DNA of 34,263 bases, taken from a virus. Made by a program: the position numbers and the translations under genes. The notes beneath the pieces are model-generated. The model saw nothing but the letters and a program-made list of their open reading frames with translations, did not search any database and was not told where the DNA came from. The stretch spans positions 1-34,263 of the IMG/VR virus record IMGVR_UViG_3300042860_001377. One strand, 5' to 3'. Positions 1 to 7,650 of the stretch are shown here, one piece after another; position 1 is the first letter of the stretch; every line of letters begins with the position of its first letter.

Positions 1-248
1 GTCAATGCTCAGGATCCCGAGTTGCGCGGTGGTTGCAATCTGCAACTGCGTTGTAGAGATCTGGCCCAGCGCGTTGAGTTCCGGCACCTTGCCAGCTTCG
101 GCCAACTGAGTGATCTGCGTGGTGCTCAGTGCGCCGATGTCTGCCGGGGTCAGTACCACATTGCCCGCTGCAGTTGGTGCCACGGAGTTGACAGACCGCA
201 CCTCAGATTTCGCGCCGTCGATAAAGTCGAAAGTCGTGCCGTTGTAGC
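1..248. repeat. Left copy of terminal near-identical overlap
   Basis: These 248 bases match 34016-34263 at 241 positions without gaps. All seven mismatches lie between bases 97 and 126, and all are synonymous in the fibre frame. The likely reading is the assembly overlap of a circular or circularly permuted genome sampled from two strains. Confidence 0.85.
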
Positions 249-795
249 TAATCATGTCCCCTGCTTGGACATAGGTCTGCCCGTCAATGGCGGGATCAAG
301 AGCCGCGCTGTTGGCCGCGATGTAGTAGTCGCCTGTTGCTGCTGTGCCAGCGCCGACAACCCCACCCGATGCAATAACCGGCGAGGTATTGACGTTCCAA
401 GCGCCTCTGTACGTCAGCGCACCGGCAATGCCAGCAGGCAACATGGTGGACGGGATCTTACCGTCAACGCCTAGCTGCGGAATGAGCCCGGCAACCGGCG
501 CCGTGGTCAAAGCTGGCCCCATCTCTGCCGTGGTCAAATTGGGGATCTGGTCGATTGCAATTTTCCCGGTCAGTGTAAGCTGCGGAATCTTGCCAGGATC
601 ATTCAACTGGCTCAGGTCGTTGGTCGTCAGCGCGTTCGGAGTGCCAGACACTTCGACCACGCCCGAGTTGGCCTTCATGTAGACCTTGCCAGTCTGGGTG
701 TTTACAGCAATTTCCGCAAGCTGCATAGAGCCAGCAAGAGGCGCCAATTGGCTTGTCGCGATTGCGTTGCGTAGAGGGATGATTGGGAATGCCAT
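1..795 (-). CDS. Tail fibre protein, N-terminal 265 codons (runs off left edge)
   Basis: The frame opens at the ATG at 795 and stays open to base 1, so the C-terminus lies outside the left edge. The N-terminus (MAFPIIPLRN) closely matches that of the fibre gene starting at 33859, and both continue with an 'AVNT..G..Y' stretch. Residues about 140-200 hold a 'TYRGAWNVNTSPV...GDYY..' module of the kind common in phage fibres, also seen in the 441-residue protein at 1599-2924. The last codons are the same as those at 34016-34263. Joining the ends there gives an intact protein of about 315 residues ending in 'ASAGTY'. It probably forms part of the distal tail or host-recognition apparatus. The receptor is unknown. 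Confidence 0.8.
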   Translation of the reverse strand, partial: MAFPIIPLRNAIATSQLAPLAGSMQLAEIAVNTQTGKVYMKANSGVVEVSGTPNALTTNDLSQLNDPGKIPQLTLTGKIAIDQIPNLTTAEMGPALTTAPVAGLIPQLGVDGKIPSTMLPAGIAGALTYRGAWNVNTSPVIASGGVVGAGTAATGDYYIAANSAALDPAIDGQTYVQAGDMISYNGTTFDFIDGAKSEVRSVNSVAPTAAGNVVLTPADIGALSTTQITQLAEAGKVPELNALGQISTTQLQIATTAQLGILSID

Positions 796-820
796 GGTCG
801 TATTTAGTAAGTTCCTGCGG
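776..820. repeat. Fibre-junction direct repeat, copy A
   Basis: This block spans the stop codon of one gene and the start of the next. A 21-base part (19 of 21 identical) around the fibre ATG, then a 17-base part (14 of 17 identical) at the upstream gene's stop, match 33840-33879. The spacer is 7 bases here and 2 bases in the other copy. The two copies bracket one fibre gene on the circular map. Confidence 0.7.
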
Positions 821-1049
821 TGTAGTTAACTGGCACCCACTCGGTGCCATTGAATTGGTAAATTTGGTCTGCTGCTGGAGCGGCTTCAGCCACCCCTTTG
901 CCTCGGATCCCGACAACGGTGGCAGTATTGATGCCGGACTCGGTGACGATGCGCACATCGCCAACCACAGCCCCGAGCGTGCCAGGCATGCCGGGGACGC
1001 CGGTGAGCAGTGTGACCACTAGGGGTCCGCAAGAGTTGTCGCAGCTCAT
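804..1049 (-). CDS. Small distal tail/fibre-associated protein, hypothetical
   Basis: An 81-residue protein that lies between the distal tail genes and the fibre gene. It has a short glycine/proline stretch (GVPGMPGTLG) and ends in NYTAGTY, similar to the ASAGTY end of the neighbouring fibre. The C-terminal half has 'IYQFNGTEWVPVNY', a pattern typical of short beta-rich fibre segments. Its ATG overlaps the upstream gene's stop (ATGA at 1046-1049), which suggests translational coupling. It was not recognised as a named family. A fibre-tip or assembly role is inferred from position only. Confidence 0.65.
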   Translation of the reverse strand: MSCDNSCGPLVVTLLTGVPGMPGTLGAVVGDVRIVTESGINTATVVGIRGKGVAEAAPAADQIYQFNGTEWVPVNYTAGTY

Positions 1050-1366
1050 GATATTGTGACGCGGGCTTCGATTAGCCGGATGTCCCAGCCGTCTGGCCGC
1101 TGGACGTTAACGGTTAAAACGGCGCCAAATTGCGCGGAGAAAAGGGCGGTCTGCGCGTTGGTGAGTCGAAGGGAAACTGACTCTGGAGTTGCCCGCAGTA
1201 TGCTTGGAGTGGTCAGTGAGACCCCGGCAGCAGTCTTGAGCGTCACAGCCACAAACCAGTTAGTAAGGTCGGAATACGCACTGCACGGGCCGTTTTCCTG
1301 CAGTTGGAAAGAGAAATCCCAGTCCGTCCCACGCTGGATTGTTGAGGATGTTTGGACGGCGACCAT
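1046..1366 (-). CDS. Hypothetical distal tail protein
   Basis: A 106-residue soluble protein with no membrane segment. Alternating hydrophobic residues and the phrase 'DWDFSFQLQENG' followed by 'LTVNVQRPDGWDIRLIEARVTIS' suggest an all-beta fold. This resembles small baseplate or fibre-adaptor proteins in composition, but no family was recognised. It starts at the ATG at 1366, which overlaps the upstream stop (TAATG), and ends in an ATGA overlap with the next gene. It therefore sits in the tightly packed late tail operon. Confidence 0.65.
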   Translation of the reverse strand: MVAVQTSSTIQRGTDWDFSFQLQENGPCSAYSDLTNWFVAVTLKTAAGVSLTTPSILRATPESVSLRLTNAQTALFSAQFGAVLTVNVQRPDGWDIRLIEARVTIS

Positions 1367-1602
1367 TACACAGAAGGGTAGTGGGACAAGTAATTTTGCG
1401 CGCTGTCACAGCAGCCGGAGACTGGAGCTGCGCCCGAGGGCCATGCCCTGGCTGCGATCTCGTCCGAGACTGATGGCAGTGCCCCCAGCGGGCACTGCGG
1501 CGCCGGTGCGTAGATCTGCCACCGCGCAACGCACCCAGACTGCTGCTGGCAGTTAATGCAGGTCGAGAGCCGCTTTTGCACGATCCAGTTCGGTGTTGTC
1601 AT
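1366..1602 (-). CDS. Small cysteine-rich, zinc-ribbon-like tail-region protein
   Basis: A 78-residue protein with an N-terminal C-x2-C-x5-C...C-P-L-G arrangement (CINC near residue 15, then GCV and QCPLG). Small phage zinc-binding proteins in tail operons often show a CxxC...C...CP-G pattern like this. A second cysteine pair (GCC) lies near residue 64. It starts at the ATG at 1602, which overlaps the stop of the 441-residue gene (ATGA), and it ends overlapping the next start. Metal binding is inferred from the spacing. The function is unknown; a redox-structural role is an alternative. Confidence 0.6.
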   Translation of the reverse strand: MTTPNWIVQKRLSTCINCQQQSGCVARWQIYAPAPQCPLGALPSVSDEIAARAWPSGAAPVSGCCDSAQNYLSHYPSV

Positions 1603-2924
1603 GATTGGCTAACGGTCAACTGCGTTGTCACCGTAAACTCATTTTCAATCGGGTTTCCCTCTGGGTCCTGTGACTTTTCCTTGATAGTCGTGATATTGCC
1701 GTCCTCAAGAGCGTCGATGTACAGGTAAAGGAAATCCTCTTCCTGACCAGCTTCCGGTTTTGATTTGAGCATGATGCCTGCGCCAATAAAAGCCGCACCA
1801 ATCTTGGGTCGTGCTTTTAGCCACTCAAAATTTGCCAAATGATACTTGGACCAGGCGTCGTTGAAGTCGTATCTAATCGGAGCGGCTGGAATCGCATTGT
1901 CCACAATTCCAAGCTGTGGGCTCATCCAATAAAAATAAAAGTTGATGGTGTACGGCTCCCCCGGCTGTTGTCCTGGTTCAGGGGGTGGGGGGGTCACCGT
2001 GAACGGAATTGGAGTTTCGTAATTGATCGGCTGATAGCCTAAAATGCGCCCCTTGTCCTCGTGGTCCGTTTCTAGCAGTCGCTCGTAAAGTTGAGGGCTG
2101 TAATACTTAATATCAAGATTGCGAAACTCTTTTGTGCCGCTTTCATTTTCATACACTAGCGGATCGTCAAGTTGCTTGCTCCAAACTTGGCCGTCAAACA
2201 GCACTCCTTGTCCTTCGTAAAAATACTGCATGCCATCAAAGCTGTCGCTCTGTTTGGAAATGTAGTGCGTTGAATCCGCCAACATAATGGTGCCAGGCTT
2301 GACGAGCTTGTCGTCTGCAATCCCGCCAGACTTCAGCACTGGGTCTTCGTTGGGTGTCCACTGAAAGGTTCTATCCGTTTTTGGAAAGCGATATTGCGGA
2401 AACACGTTCCATCTTCCGCCAGAGACATAGACCAAATCCCCCTCGTAGACCCGCTTCAGGTTGTCGATGGGCGGGTTAATAACAATCGGGTCATCAATGT
2501 TGATGACTGAAACCGGACGTTTAACAACGTAATACCCAGTTGCATCTTGACTATCAACCTTGCCATCCGCACTGAGCACCGGAGACGTGTTCACCGTCCA
2601 TGTTCCTTGCAATGGCTTGGCATCCAAAAACGGTGGATTGCGAGGCGGATACACGCCAACGTCAATTGTTCCAGAAGTGTTTCCTGTGCTGCCCGGCGCG
2701 TTGAAACTCAAAAAGTATGCAGGGTCTCCTGGCACCACCCCCTGCCCGCAGGTTTGCTGTTTAATCGTTTCGGTTGATTCTTTCGTGGTTTTGGTCATCT
2801 GCCCATTGATGGTCCAATTCATCAACGTCCCATATGACGACTGAAGCGGGCTAAATTGCCCGTTGCCACTAATTTGCACGCCAATCTGCAGGCTTGCAGT
2901 CTTGTTGAAGTCGTTCAGTGACAT
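1599..2924 (-). CDS. Distal tail / baseplate-associated structural protein
   Basis: A 441-residue protein without a signal peptide or membrane segment. Near residues 100-135 it carries 'GTWTVNTSPVLSADG...GYYVV', the same module as in the fibre protein at the left edge, so a fibre or baseplate link is likely. A proline run (TVTPPPPEPGQQPGEP), seen as the G-rich tract near 1980, probably separates an N-terminal region from a beta-rich C-terminal domain. It starts at the ATG at 2924, just after the upstream stop. The position between tape measure and fibres supports a distal tail role. The exact family was not recognised. Confidence 0.65.
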   Translation of the reverse strand: MSLNDFNKTASLQIGVQISGNGQFSPLQSSYGTLMNWTINGQMTKTTKESTETIKQQTCGQGVVPGDPAYFLSFNAPGSTGNTSGTIDVGVYPPRNPPFLDAKPLQGTWTVNTSPVLSADGKVDSQDATGYYVVKRPVSVINIDDPIVINPPIDNLKRVYEGDLVYVSGGRWNVFPQYRFPKTDRTFQWTPNEDPVLKSGGIADDKLVKPGTIMLADSTHYISKQSDSFDGMQYFYEGQGVLFDGQVWSKQLDDPLVYENESGTKEFRNLDIKYYSPQLYERLLETDHEDKGRILGYQPINYETPIPFTVTPPPPEPGQQPGEPYTINFYFYWMSPQLGIVDNAIPAAPIRYDFNDAWSKYHLANFEWLKARPKIGAAFIGAGIMLKSKPEAGQEEDFLYLYIDALEDGNITTIKEKSQDPEGNPIENEFTVTTQLTVSQS

Positions 2925-2925
2925 G

Positions 2926-3477
2926 CTAAGTAGACGCGGGCGCCAAACTGCACGGACTCGGGAAAGGCTGCTGGCAGATGTTACTGATGCTGCTGATTAC
3001 TTTGGGTTCTGCGGCTTCGTCCACAAACACTCTAGCAATCAGGTTGTACTGAGTTGTCGCAGTGTTTTGTGTGATGCCAGTTTCCACCGAAAACGCAACT
3101 GCCGATGGAATCAGCGAATTCACGTTAAACGTGATTTTGCTGTATATGTAGCACGTTTGCGTCACCGTCATTTTCAACGGCGGGTCGTTGTCGGGAAACA
3201 TGCCAGTCGGCAGCATTTGCCAAATTAACCCCCAGCCAATCTGCACTTTGAGCGTGTTCCCCTCGCTTGCGTCCGTCACTTCAAAAGGGCAGGCAACTCC
3301 TCCTCCTCCGCTGCCACCGATCATTGAGGCGGGAAAAACCAAAGAAGTTCCACTGTTGGTTTCTTTCAGGTAATACCCAAGCCCTGGGCGGATTCGATTC
3401 TGTTTGATGGCGTTCGAGAGCTTTTGGATATGCTCCGCCAAGATCGGCATCCTGCGTTGTGCGTCTGGTAAGTCCAT
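2926..3477 (-). CDS. Hypothetical tail protein
   Basis: A 183-residue protein. The start at 3477 (MDLPDAQRRM) was chosen over an upstream in-frame codon for two reasons: it overlaps the preceding stop as TAATG, and it has the clearest Shine-Dalgarno in the window (GGAGGAGGAAGC directly before it). The N-terminus is helical and basic. A glycine run (GGSGGGG) near residue 55 leads into a beta-rich domain. A strong ribosome site suggests high expression compared with its neighbours, many of which lack one. No family was recognised. Confidence 0.65.
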   Translation of the reverse strand: MDLPDAQRRMPILAEHIQKLSNAIKQNRIRPGLGYYLKETNSGTSLVFPASMIGGSGGGGVACPFEVTDASEGNTLKVQIGWGLIWQMLPTGMFPDNDPPLKMTVTQTCYIYSKITFNVNSLIPSAVAFSVETGITQNTATTQYNLIARVFVDEAAEPKVISSISNICQQPFPSPCSLAPAST

Positions 3478-4124
3478 TAGCTTCCTCCTCCGTACAGGTA
3501 GCTGTCCCACTTTCCGTTGGCAGATGAAAGCCACTCTTTTGTGACGCGGTACAAATTGCCTTCTTTCACGGCGTGCGCGCCGGTGAAAAGCCAGTTCAGA
3601 TCGGAGTTAAAGCTGAAAGGGCACCCATCAGGAGTCCCGCTGGCATATCCAACGCCAGCCAAACTAGGCGGCGCCGTGTAAACTCTCTGCAGCTTCAGAA
3701 CAGATCTCGGAGCCAGATAGTCCGTCTCGCCACGGTTAAACCGCTTGTAGAGGGCCTGCACCACTGAATTGGTCGAGGTTTTGGGATCTGTTGCCGTTTC
3801 CCTGCCCATCTTCCACGCGGTCCAGTTTGCCATTTCGGCTTCTGACATGAAGTTTTTGAACGTCGTGTTCGATTCAATTGGCTCGCTGCCAGTCGTGATG
3901 TCGAGGCTCCAGATGTCAGGGTAAACGTCCCCACCACCCCCACCGGGATCTGGCACCGCCTCGGTGTAAATCTCAGTCAGCGTGTAGATGCCGTCGGCGT
4001 GTACTTTCGTCCAGGACGATGCGGAAGCGTCGGGAGTTATGTCCTCAAACGACTCGGTGACGTTCGTCTGGTACTTGTTGCCTCGGGCGTCGCGTCCCAG
4101 CTCGGTGCGTGTTAGTGTGGCCAT
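3477..4124 (-). CDS. Hypothetical tail protein
   Basis: A 215-residue protein directly downstream of the tape measure gene, where phages of this plan encode minor or distal tail proteins. It has a glycine linker (DPGGGGGD) near residue 60 separating a beta-rich N-terminal part from a larger C-terminal domain, and it ends in GGGS. The start at 4124 overlaps the tape measure stop. The TAATG junction with the next gene implies coupled translation. No catalytic motif or named family was recognised. Confidence 0.65.
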   Translation of the reverse strand: MATLTRTELGRDARGNKYQTNVTESFEDITPDASASSWTKVHADGIYTLTEIYTEAVPDPGGGGGDVYPDIWSLDITTGSEPIESNTTFKNFMSEAEMANWTAWKMGRETATDPKTSTNSVVQALYKRFNRGETDYLAPRSVLKLQRVYTAPPSLAGVGYASGTPDGCPFSFNSDLNWLFTGAHAVKEGNLYRVTKEWLSSANGKWDSYLYGGGS

Positions 4125-5803
4125 TATTGATAAATGCTCCCGGCGTTGTCAGACGATCCGCTGGTGGTTTTCATTTTCTCGGCAATTCTGGCAGTGTTTT
4201 TTGCCGTCTCCTGCTGTGCGATTAATTGCGAGCGGGCAATGTCTAGCATCCCCGTCTGTTGGGATCCGCCCTGATCGCCACCAATCTTTGCCAGACTCGA
4301 AACAATCATGCCAACTGGAGCCTCGGCGGCTGCTGGCTTCATCGTGATTGCCTGCTCCCCTTTTGCCGGTGTGGCAAACTGAGCACGCATCGCTTCGGCA
4401 GTTAGTCCTGCCGAGGATGTCGCCCGAGCGGTGATCTCTGCCATTGTCGCTTTGGCTGTTGCAATGTCCCCTTGTGATGCCTCTTGCGCGGCCTGTGTGC
4501 CTTCCAGAAATGCTTTGGGCACGCTTGCCACTGCTTCGCCCACAGCGGTGGCCGCAGCACTCACAGCAGCAGCGCCACGCTCTGCAAGTCCCGTCACTGT
4601 GCTTTCCGAAATGGCAAACTTGAGCACCTTTGAGCTTTCGCGAAGCTGGCCCAAAACGTAAGCCATCCCCTGCTGAAGGACTCCTAAAAGCGCGTTGCCT
4701 GCTGACACCATGCCAGACTTCAACTGGTCAATCAGCGCCGGGATATTCATGAACTCTTGCAGCTTTGAGAATGCGTCTGCAATAGCCTCCGCAGCGTTTA
4801 AGAGTGCGCCACGAAACTCTGCCCCTGCCACAACCAGACCCGCCTTAATGAACTCGATGGCGTCACCGTTCATGATCGCCTCGCCAATCGCGGCAGCACC
4901 TGCACCAAGCTGCGCGCCCACTCCGGCGAGGTCCATGTTTACCAGTGACTCCACCAAAGTCGCCAACGGTTCGAGAGCTGGAGAAAAAGCACGGATAGAC
5001 GCGGCAAGGCTCATTCCGCCCGCTGCGCTGGCTTCCATAATTTTGAGCACCGTCGGAGCCACGCCCGAGGCGATGCCGGTAAAAAGCCCCTGCAACTTGC
5101 CCTTCACTGCCACCGCCAAACTGTTGAGCGAGGATCCCTGCGCCCCCATTAGCTGCATGATCCGAGCAAACACTCCTGCGTTGGCCTGCATGATCTGTGC
5201 TTGCGATCCCATGGCAGCGGTTGCGCTGTTGAGGTTCTTAGAGTCGAGTGCTGCCAGCATTTTCACGCCAGACGCACCGAAAGCAGCCACGGCGGCTTCC
5301 GCTTGTTGTGCCGGGTTTGCGATGGCTCGGATGGCGTCACCCACTGCCGCCATGCGTTCGGCAACCGACATCTTGGCGAGGCTCTCCATTGAGATCCCAG
5401 CGTCTTTGAGAATGTTTACCAGCGGTCCTGTGTTGTTGGCCGCCTGCTGGATTGCCTGGTTGAAACGATCAGTTGCCGGTGCGGCTTCCTCTGCTTTTCC
5501 GCCCACCTCATCAAGGCTGCGCTCAAGCGCCATGATCTCTTCCACGGCCAACCCGGACTTGTAGCTAACGTCCACCAGTCGCGCCCCAAGTTCAATGGTG
5601 GACGCTACACCTTTGTACATTGCAACACCTAGTGCGACGACAGTGGCAGCAAGCCCCACAGCAGCCACTTGTAGCCGCGCCATGCCGTTGCCCTCGTCCA
5701 CCTTGCCAGACTCATTCCGCAGGCTGTTTATCCCCTGCTTGGCAAGGTCCATGCCTGCCAAGAATCCACGGACATCAAGTGCGAGTTGTGCGGTTGCGCT
5801 CAT
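4124..5803 (-). CDS. Tail tape measure protein
   Basis: At 559 residues this is the largest protein of the tail block. It is rich in alanine and helix, with two long hydrophobic segments (around residues 45-65, 'VAAVGLAATVVALGVAMYKG', and in the middle), as expected of tape measure proteins that fill the tail tube and help DNA entry. The 'IELGARLVDVSYKSGLAVEEIMAL' region resembles the conserved N-terminal domain of phage tape measure proteins. It lies downstream of the frameshifted chaperone pair, separated by one gene, as in lambda-type tails. The length would imply a fairly short tail. It starts at the ATG at 5803 in an ATGA overlap. Confidence 0.85.
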   Translation of the reverse strand: MSATAQLALDVRGFLAGMDLAKQGINSLRNESGKVDEGNGMARLQVAAVGLAATVVALGVAMYKGVASTIELGARLVDVSYKSGLAVEEIMALERSLDEVGGKAEEAAPATDRFNQAIQQAANNTGPLVNILKDAGISMESLAKMSVAERMAAVGDAIRAIANPAQQAEAAVAAFGASGVKMLAALDSKNLNSATAAMGSQAQIMQANAGVFARIMQLMGAQGSSLNSLAVAVKGKLQGLFTGIASGVAPTVLKIMEASAAGGMSLAASIRAFSPALEPLATLVESLVNMDLAGVGAQLGAGAAAIGEAIMNGDAIEFIKAGLVVAGAEFRGALLNAAEAIADAFSKLQEFMNIPALIDQLKSGMVSAGNALLGVLQQGMAYVLGQLRESSKVLKFAISESTVTGLAERGAAAVSAAATAVGEAVASVPKAFLEGTQAAQEASQGDIATAKATMAEITARATSSAGLTAEAMRAQFATPAKGEQAITMKPAAAEAPVGMIVSSLAKIGGDQGGSQQTGMLDIARSQLIAQQETAKNTARIAEKMKTTSGSSDNAGSIYQ

Positions 5804-6603
5804 TTGTCGATCTGGGTTTGCATGGCTTTTTCAGCGGCAGCAGCGGCGCGACGCTCCATGCGTTTGGCAACGATCTCGCCAGCGGTGTTGATTCGGCGCT
5901 GCATTCCGGCAATGTCGCCGGCGTAGTTAACCTGGTTGCCCGCGCGGATGTCTAATCGCGATGAGGACCGTTCAACGGTCACGGTGCCCCGTCCGCCTTT
6001 GCTAGAAACCCAGCTTGGCGTAGGAGTGCGAAAACGAGCGGCAGCAGCATTCCAGCCACTTAAGAGATAGCCAACGCGGGAGTGCAGTGCTTTGCGGATG
6101 TTTTCCAGCCCATTGGAGTCGATCTCCATTTTGACGCGGCCCGTAAACCGTCCGTTGCGGCGCTGGCGCTCGTACCAGGACAACGGGTCGTTGTCGGCAG
6201 CACTCAGGATCTCCTTTTTTGCTTTTGCCACAGCAGCCCGTCCAAGAAACCGAGCGCGTGCGCTGGTTGTGACTCGTGCTAATTGTCTAGCGGCTTTGCG
6301 GCTAACGAACCGTTCAGCCTTTCCAAGCCCGACGCTTCCAGCAACTCCTTTGGTTGCCACCACAAATGCGCGCCCGAGGTCCACGTTGATTGCAGCTTTG
6401 CCCCGGCTTAAATCCAAGGACCCAACGACTCGCGCCCCTTTGGCGGGAGGAGTGAGCCCCTGCACTGTCATCAGATACTCTGCGAATGAAACTGCCATCA
6501 GTTCGGGCAAAGCGAGCCCGCCAGTCGCCACACCTTCGACAATGCGCGCCAGTGTTGCGGCTCCCCACTCGGCCTGAGCTTCATTCAGTTTCAGAGAAAT
6601 CAT
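5800..6603 (-). CDS. Minor tail protein, hypothetical
   Basis: A 267-residue, strongly basic, alanine/arginine-rich protein between the tail chaperones and the tape measure. The start at 6603 (MISLKLNEAQ) was chosen because the chaperone frame ends just inside it (stop at 6581) and the stretch upstream in this frame is a shadow. The N-terminal 60 residues look helical and the rest is mixed. It ends in a basic helix (RMERRAAAAAEKAM). It may help assemble or cap the tail initiator complex. No named family was recognised. Confidence 0.65.
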   Translation of the reverse strand: MISLKLNEAQAEWGAATLARIVEGVATGGLALPELMAVSFAEYLMTVQGLTPPAKGARVVGSLDLSRGKAAINVDLGRAFVVATKGVAGSVGLGKAERFVSRKAARQLARVTTSARARFLGRAAVAKAKKEILSAADNDPLSWYERQRRNGRFTGRVKMEIDSNGLENIRKALHSRVGYLLSGWNAAAARFRTPTPSWVSSKGGRGTVTVERSSSRLDIRAGNQVNYAGDIAGMQRRINTAGEIVAKRMERRAAAAAEKAMQTQIDK

Positions 6604-7182
6604 TTTCGCAAAATGCCAGCAGTTTGGAAAGTTGCTCTGTCGGGGGAGCCTGCTCTTTGACCGTCCAGGCGCCAGCACTCCACAACGCGGCGTGGTAATA
6701 CCCAAGCGCCCGTTGCATCGGCAGGTCTAGTATTGTGTCTTCGGGCCATCCTGTTTTTTCGGCCAGCGTGAAAATGAATCCAATTTCCCACGTTGGCCCA
6801 ATCAGTTTCCCGGCGCGTCCTTATCTGAAACTTCCGGCCTTGGCACCACCTGCACCGTTGCATCTTTAATTTCGGAAGCTACGCGGTTGATTTCCGAGAC
6901 CAGCTTAGGAAGCGCCGTCAACGGCAGAGAGTCAGCAAACCCGTGAATCTCGTCCCACGCGGTGCCTGCGTCAATTGCTTTGCGGACTGCGGCAACCGGC
7001 TGCGAGCGCTCCCAAGCCAGCGCAAGGATCTGCTCTTCGATTTGCAACGGCGACAAAGCGGCGCCTTCTGCTTCTGTAAAGAGCGAAAGCCCGAGTGCCA
7101 TGCAGTTTAGCCTGCTTCGCAAAGTAAAAGGGCGGAGTGTGATGCCCTCAATTTCAACAGGTCCAAGGAGTAAATTGCTCAT
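6581..7182 (-). CDS. Tail assembly chaperone, frameshift fusion (gpGT-like)
   Basis: A -1 frameshift at the heptamer GGGAAAC (6805-6811) joins the first 126 residues of the upstream frame to 74 further residues (codons from 6805 down to the stop at 6581). The extension begins LIGPTWEIGF and contains 'TGWPEDTILDLPMQRALGYY' and 'LWSAGAW', which is a sensible folded sequence with no start codon of its own near its beginning. In lambda and many siphophages the short and fused forms act together as chaperones that hold the tape measure protein during tail tube assembly. The fused product would be about 200 residues. The frameshift is inferred from sequence and is not demonstrated. Confidence 0.85.
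6802..7182 (-). CDS. Tail assembly chaperone, short form (gpG-like)
   Basis: A 126-residue protein made when the ribosome does not shift. The start at 7182 (MSNLLLGPVEI) forms an ATGA overlap with the upstream gene and is preferred over an upstream in-frame codon. The sequence is mostly helical and acidic, as in other gpG-type chaperones. Its stop (TGA at 6802-6804) follows directly on the slippery heptamer, so the stop itself may act as the stall that promotes slipping. Position before the tape measure supports the role. Confidence 0.8.
   Translation of the reverse strand: MSNLLLGPVEIEGITLRPFTLRSRLNCMALGLSLFTEAEGAALSPLQIEEQILALAWERSQPVAAVRKAIDAGTAWDEIHGFADSLPLTALPKLVSEINRVASEIKDATVQVVPRPEVSDKDAPGN
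6805..6811 (-). promoter_or_regulatory. -1 ribosomal frameshift slippery site
   Basis: The minus strand reads G GGA AAC TGA in the short chaperone frame. This fits the X XXY YYZ rule exactly and abuts the stop codon. Slipping one base back places the ribosome in the frame that is open to 6581. Lambda uses a closely similar heptamer (GGGAAAG) at the same gene junction. Confidence 0.85.
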
Positions 7183-7631
7183 AGCATTGCGAGGAGTTTT
7201 TCTTTTTTGTCGGCGGGTAGGTCTGGGTGAATGACAACGTGCCGTTTGCCCTTCCGAATGATCGCGCACGGCTTTTGCGTCTGCAGCCAGGTCTTAAGTG
7301 AAACGGTAAAGTCCCTCTGCGATTTCAGCGTGGTAATCAGATGGCTTGGGTTTTGCGCCCGCCATTCATCCGACAACCACCGGCGCCGAAACTCTTGGAA
7401 GCTAATCTGCTCGCCATTGCAGTCTGCGAGCACGTCCCCTTTTACCGACCAGACAACCTGCCTGCGGATGCCGTCTTTCGTTTCTTCCACGGTGTCGTGG
7501 AAGTTCTCCTCGTCGAGCAATTGCCCCCCAACTGCAAGCCACGCCCCGATCAAGTCCGTATTCGGTGACTTGAGCGGGGGCATTTCATCGCGGATGTAGT
7601 CTATCCGCATCCCAACCTTAAGGTGTGACAT
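7179..7631 (-). CDS. Hypothetical tail-region protein
   Basis: A 150-residue soluble protein between the tail tube-like genes and the tail chaperones. It is rich in charged residues, with many tryptophans (SDEWRAQNP, LKTWLQTQ) and a basic C-terminus (DKKEKLLAML). The start at 7631 (MSHLKVG) has no strong Shine-Dalgarno. The preceding bases (ACCGATT) also precede the gene at 9183. The stop overlaps the chaperone start (ATGA). The family was not recognised, and a tail assembly role is inferred from position only. Confidence 0.65.
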   Translation of the reverse strand: MSHLKVGMRIDYIRDEMPPLKSPNTDLIGAWLAVGGQLLDEENFHDTVEETKDGIRRQVVWSVKGDVLADCNGEQISFQEFRRRWLSDEWRAQNPSHLITTLKSQRDFTVSLKTWLQTQKPCAIIRKGKRHVVIHPDLPADKKEKLLAML

Positions 7632-7650
7632 AATCGGTAGTTAAGGGAGC

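Noticed and set aside
1-248. Terminal near-repeat as a diversity-generating retroelement template/variable pair
   Set aside because: No reverse transcriptase gene was found. The seven changes are not adenine-specific and are all silent, unlike the coding changes expected of mutagenic retrohoming.
1380-1392. A further copy of the GGGACAAG leader element
   Set aside because: The match is short, lies inside the end of a coding gene and has no hairpin or fixed spacing to a start codon.
4695-5564. Long plus-strand frame of 289 codons opposite the tape measure gene
   Set aside because: It mirrors the alanine-rich tape measure codons, has no plausible start context, and no separate function fits. 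It is a shadow frame.
6600-6863. An 87-codon minus-strand frame between chaperone and minor tail genes
   Set aside because: It is the wrong frame of the chaperone extension. The sensible frame (TGWPEDTILDLPMQ...) is the one reached by the GGGAAAC slip.
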